Shown: one piece after another, positions 5,661 to 8,085 of the stretch
Layout of the letters: every line of letters begins with the position of its first letter
Numbering within the stretch: the stretch's first letter is position 1
NCBI GenBank assembly: GCA_964494845.1
Contig: CAZBSC010000029.1
Location: 1 to 8,085 of the forward strand
Direction of reading: 5' to 3'
Length of the DNA stretch: 8,085 nucleotides
Source: CAYRSA01 sp964494845
Lineage (GTDB): Bacteria; Patescibacteriota; Saccharimonadia; Saccharimonadales; JAGQNJ01
Made by a program: the position numbers and the translations under genes
Notes under the pieces: model-generated
Told to the model about the DNA's origin: nothing
What the model saw: only the letters and a program-made list of their open reading frames with translations
Database searches by the model: none

Positions 5661-6839
5661 ATGGCCACATTGATTGACAATTCTCAGAGAGCTGGGATGC
5701 AAGCCTTCCTGGACGGCGTTAACGCTGAGCAGATAGACATGGCTCAACCGCCTATACAGACTACCGAAGACGCTATCGATATACTCGCGCAAGACGTGCA
5801 AGGAATAGTTGACAGCGCCCCCTCTGCCAGGGAGGCTCTAATACCCCTGCATAATCTTTTTGATCAAGAGATAAGCCACCTCGAAGCACAACATATGGTT
5901 GAGGCAGCACCTTCTGCACGCATGGCGGTTGACACTTGGCTAGCAGAACTTGATGAGCATAAGACAGTCGATGAGAGTTTGCCCGTAGAGGCGGAAAAAG
6001 AAGGAGATCTGGATATACACAGCACAATCAGTGATATTGACCTGGCTACGCATTTTTCAGCGCGGGATAGGCTCCGATTGATGGTTGCTGCTACCGCTAA
6101 ACCAGAAACCGTAGAAATAGATACGCCACTTGCATCAACAGAGTCAGAAATACCAAGCCCCAGACAACAACCGGCTGAAACTGCAAGAGATAGTAGCGTC
6201 GAACAATTGTCTGGTCAGCCGACTGAAATCGCACTTTTTGATGACGGGACCTTGAATGGCCCATTACCTGTCCTAGTTACGGGGCGCTTTTTTGACGAAG
6301 GAAAAGGCATAGATGTTGTGAGTATTTTGGGTTCTGATAGCACAATCGCAGCAGAACAGATCCATGCACCCAAAAGACTAGATGGTTTAACAGAGCCATT
6401 GTGGGATCAAGAGGAACTCACCAGGCGAACCCACCCGGTTGAAATGAAAAAACTCCAAGAAGGCATGTTTGTACGAGCCATGGATATTATGAGTGAGGGC
6501 GAAACGGACTTAAGTACTGCAGTTTTGCGAGCTAGAGAAGAGTTTATTAACACTATTATGTTGTCCGTGGACCCCAGGACATACACCGGCGAACTAGATA
6601 GCGAAGGCGACCCCATAACAGCCTTGCAGCTGCGAAAAGATCTAGCAAGAGCATTGGCTCATGATTTTGAGAGAACACCGCCGCTGGAGGATGATCTAGA
6701 TGCAGTACAAGCCCCGGTAAAAGCTGAGCCCCCTAAGTTGCCTCATCCGATTCGAAAAGCTGGTGGTCACAGACCAAAAACTTTTTTCGGGCGCAAAGTT
6801 TACAACTTTTTAGACAAACGAGCTAAACGTTCCAAATAA
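5661..6839 (+). CDS. Uncharacterised acidic protein with internal repeat and basic tail
   Basis: A 392-aa protein from ATG 5661. An upstream TTG at 5652 would add three residues, but it lies before the predicted transcript start. No Shine-Dalgarno is present. There is no signal peptide or membrane helix, so it is probably cytoplasmic. A repeat is seen at residues 50-57 (VDSAPSAR) and 80-87 (VEAAPSAR), exactly 30 apart and each followed by a helix. Residues of about 100-185 are acidic and low in complexity, probably disordered. About 188-237 look beta-rich (IALFDDGTLNG, VLVTGRFF, VVSILG), perhaps a small barrel. A helical region follows (about 250-340). The last 27 residues are strongly basic (RKAGG...FLDKRAKRSK) and could bind nucleic acid or a membrane surface. 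I recognise no family. Only 60 nt separate it from the next gene, with no terminator seen. Confidence 0.75.
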   Translation: MATLIDNSQRAGMQAFLDGVNAEQIDMAQPPIQTTEDAIDILAQDVQGIVDSAPSAREALIPLHNLFDQEISHLEAQHMVEAAPSARMAVDTWLAELDEHKTVDESLPVEAEKEGDLDIHSTISDIDLATHFSARDRLRLMVAATAKPETVEIDTPLASTESEIPSPRQQPAETARDSSVEQLSGQPTEIALFDDGTLNGPLPVLVTGRFFDEGKGIDVVSILGSDSTIAAEQIHAPKRLDGLTEPLWDQEELTRRTHPVEMKKLQEGMFVRAMDIMSEGETDLSTAVLRAREEFINTIMLSVDPRTYTGELDSEGDPITALQLRKDLARALAHDFERTPPLEDDLDAVQAPVKAEPPKLPHPIRKAGGHRPKTFFGRKVYNFLDKRAKRSK

Positions 6840-6899
6840 CAAGCCGTCAACCTTCGGTAAAATGCCTACTCTAAAAACTAGTGATAAAACTGCGTTACA

Positions 6900-7898
6900 A
6901 TGGGTGCAATGAATGGGTTAAAAAAATTTGGGTTAGTTGTATCTGTTGGGCTATTCGGACCGTTATTTTTGCTATCTGTTAGCGCCTATGCATTTAACAG
7001 AACTGTTGGGAACGAAAACTACGTCAAAAAAACTGTCAAACAGGCAAAGTTATATGATGCTGCCAGCCAAGCTTTAGTTGACAGTGCATTGGGCGCTGAC
7101 GACCCCAACCCAATCATTAAATCAGCCCTACAAACCGCTGCCGGCCCAAAAACGATAGAAAAAGTACTAGATCCAGCAATTACTAGTACTTATGCTTGGC
7201 TGGGCGGGGGAGTAGCAAAGCCAGATTATACGCTGAGCCTAACTCAAATCCGTGTATCATTCGAAAAGTCGCTGACATCTAAACTGAAGGCTCGGGCCAA
7301 GAAGCTACCGGCCTGTGCGTACTATGGTCAATCAGCATCTAACGATATTTTTTCTGCAACATGTATACCAGCCGGTACAGATGTTGATCAGGTAATTTCT
7401 GACGCAGTTTCACGTATTACAACCAACGCCGATATATTCTCTGACAAAGCAGTCGCAGATGGTAGTGTGGATGCAAAAGATGCAAAGGATGCAGGCATAA
7501 ACTTGCCTACGGATTCTCCAGCGCCAATTATTGCCAAGTCTTATCAGTTTTTCAAAAAAGGTTTTCCATTTTTTGTGATTGGCACGATTATTGCGGCTAT
7601 TGGGACGCTTTTACTGAGTAGCGCCTTGTTGTATGGCTTCAGAAAATTGGGTATTTTGCTGCTGACCAATGGTTTGGTTCTGCTGGTGTCTGGGCTGGTT
7701 CTGCAATTCGTATTGGGCTCTCTAGTACCAACAACAGCTATATCTAGCACTGAGGCCCCCGTAAACGCCCTGCAAGAGGCCGCTAAGATATTAATAGCCG
7801 ATAATGCCAGCATACTAAAAACAGTCGGTATATCGTCTGTCATCGCAGGACTTGCTGCAACAATTACCAGCACTGCATTGATTCGCAAAAAACAGTAA
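6900..7898 (+). CDS. Four-helix membrane protein with extracytoplasmic domain
   Basis: A 332-aa protein of no recognised family. TM1 lies at residues 10-32, TM2 at 221-245, TM3 at 249-275 and TM4 at 305-328. Positive charges (Lys8-Lys9, Arg248-Lys249, Arg329-Lys331) put the N-terminus, the TM2-TM3 turn and the C-terminus inside. Residues 33-220 therefore form an outside domain, mostly helical, with just two cysteines, Cys139 and Cys155, which could form a disulfide. A short DAKDAKDAG stretch (191-199) precedes the membrane return. A second small outside loop lies at 276-304. The start is uncertain: ATG 6900 and ATG 6909 (Met4) are both possible, and neither has a convincing Shine-Dalgarno. 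I find no good promoter in the 60-nt gap, so it probably shares the 5621-5649 promoter. The role may be envelope structure or transport, but nothing shows it. Confidence 0.75.
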   Translation: MGAMNGLKKFGLVVSVGLFGPLFLLSVSAYAFNRTVGNENYVKKTVKQAKLYDAASQALVDSALGADDPNPIIKSALQTAAGPKTIEKVLDPAITSTYAWLGGGVAKPDYTLSLTQIRVSFEKSLTSKLKARAKKLPACAYYGQSASNDIFSATCIPAGTDVDQVISDAVSRITTNADIFSDKAVADGSVDAKDAKDAGINLPTDSPAPIIAKSYQFFKKGFPFFVIGTIIAAIGTLLLSSALLYGFRKLGILLLTNGLVLLVSGLVLQFVLGSLVPTTAISSTEAPVNALQEAAKILIADNASILKTVGISSVIAGLAATITSTALIRKKQ

Positions 7899-7933
7899 CA
7901 GCAACGAAACAGTACGAAACCTAAATTCTGCTC

Positions 7934-7962
7934 TGTAAATAAGGTATGTCCTCTGTTATAAT
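7934..7962 (+). promoter_or_regulatory. Promoter of tRNA-Ser
   Basis: TATAAT (7957-7962) with TGT before it (7954-7956) forms an extended -10. A weak -35 TGTAAA (7934-7939) lies 17 nt upstream. Transcription would start near 7969, leaving a 5' leader of about 23 nt for RNase P to remove. Confidence 0.8.
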
Positions 7963-7991
7963 GCACCAGTCTGAACAGCTGAGACGAACGC

Positions 7992-8084
7992 GGAGAGGTA
8001 CCCAAGTGGCTGAAGGGGACGGTTTGCTAAATCGTTAGTGGGGAGCAATCTCCAGCGAGGGTTCGAATCCCTCTCTCTCCGCCA
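7992..8084 (+). tRNA. tRNA-Ser (anticodon GCT)
   Basis: A complete 93-nt class II tRNA. The acceptor stem GGAGAGG (7992-7998) pairs with TCTCTCC (8074-8080), with one G-T at its foot. The discriminator is G (8081) and CCA is encoded (8082-8084). The anticodon stem ACGGT/ATCGT encloses the loop TTGCTAA with anticodon GCT at 8026-8028, reading AGC and AGT codons. The long variable arm GGAG-CAAT-CTCC and the discriminator G are serine identity marks. The T arm is GAGGG-TTCGAAT-CCCTC. It has its own promoter and looks functional. Confidence 0.97.
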
Positions 8085-8085
8085 T

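Noticed and set aside
7471..7496. Short tandem repeat of GATGCAAA units
   Set aside because: It is only a DAKDAKDA stretch in the coding sequence and too short for a repeat element.

Overview
The window looks like a stretch of a small-genome bacterium, most likely from the Patescibacteria/CPR radiation (Saccharibacteria-like). This is an inference. It rests on moderate GC, short intergenic gaps, a divergent ValRS with an altered HIGH box, several genes of no recognised family, and nearly leaderless genes behind AT-rich extended -10 promoters. I could not run a taxonomic search. The standard genetic code fits, since tryptophan is TGG and the genes end in TAA or TAG.

Layout. Positions 47-859 (minus) encode a transglutaminase-like cysteine-fold protein with an intact Cys/His/Asp triad. 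It is divergent from valS (1129-3705, plus). Between them are two nearly back-to-back promoters and a leader of about 165 nt. The leader has a helix closing its 5' end, a 7-bp hairpin, a parS-like palindrome and an intrinsic terminator ending 14 nt before valS. I see no other promoter for valS, so it probably depends on read-through, which suggests attenuation. valS converges, with a 12-nt gap, on a minus-strand pair: a 62-aa two-helix membrane protein (4625-4813) followed by an XRE-HTH/HAD fusion (3718-4575) whose HAD motif I has Asn in place of the second Asp.

From 4955 everything reads plus. A putative lipoprotein (4955-5512) has a strong Shine-Dalgarno, a 15-nt inverted repeat upstream and a strong terminator (5547-5590). 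Next comes a likely two-gene unit, an acidic protein of about 392 aa with an internal repeat and a basic tail (5661-6839), then a four-helix membrane protein with an outside domain (6900-7898). The window closes with tRNA-Ser(GCT) at 7992-8084, complete with encoded CCA and its own promoter.

Only valS and the tRNA have secure functions (translation, linking serine and valine decoding only by general role). The other genes probably serve the envelope (lipoprotein, 62-aa and 332-aa proteins) or regulation (HTH-HAD), but no common pathway is evident. The most interesting region is the valS leader with its parS-like site.
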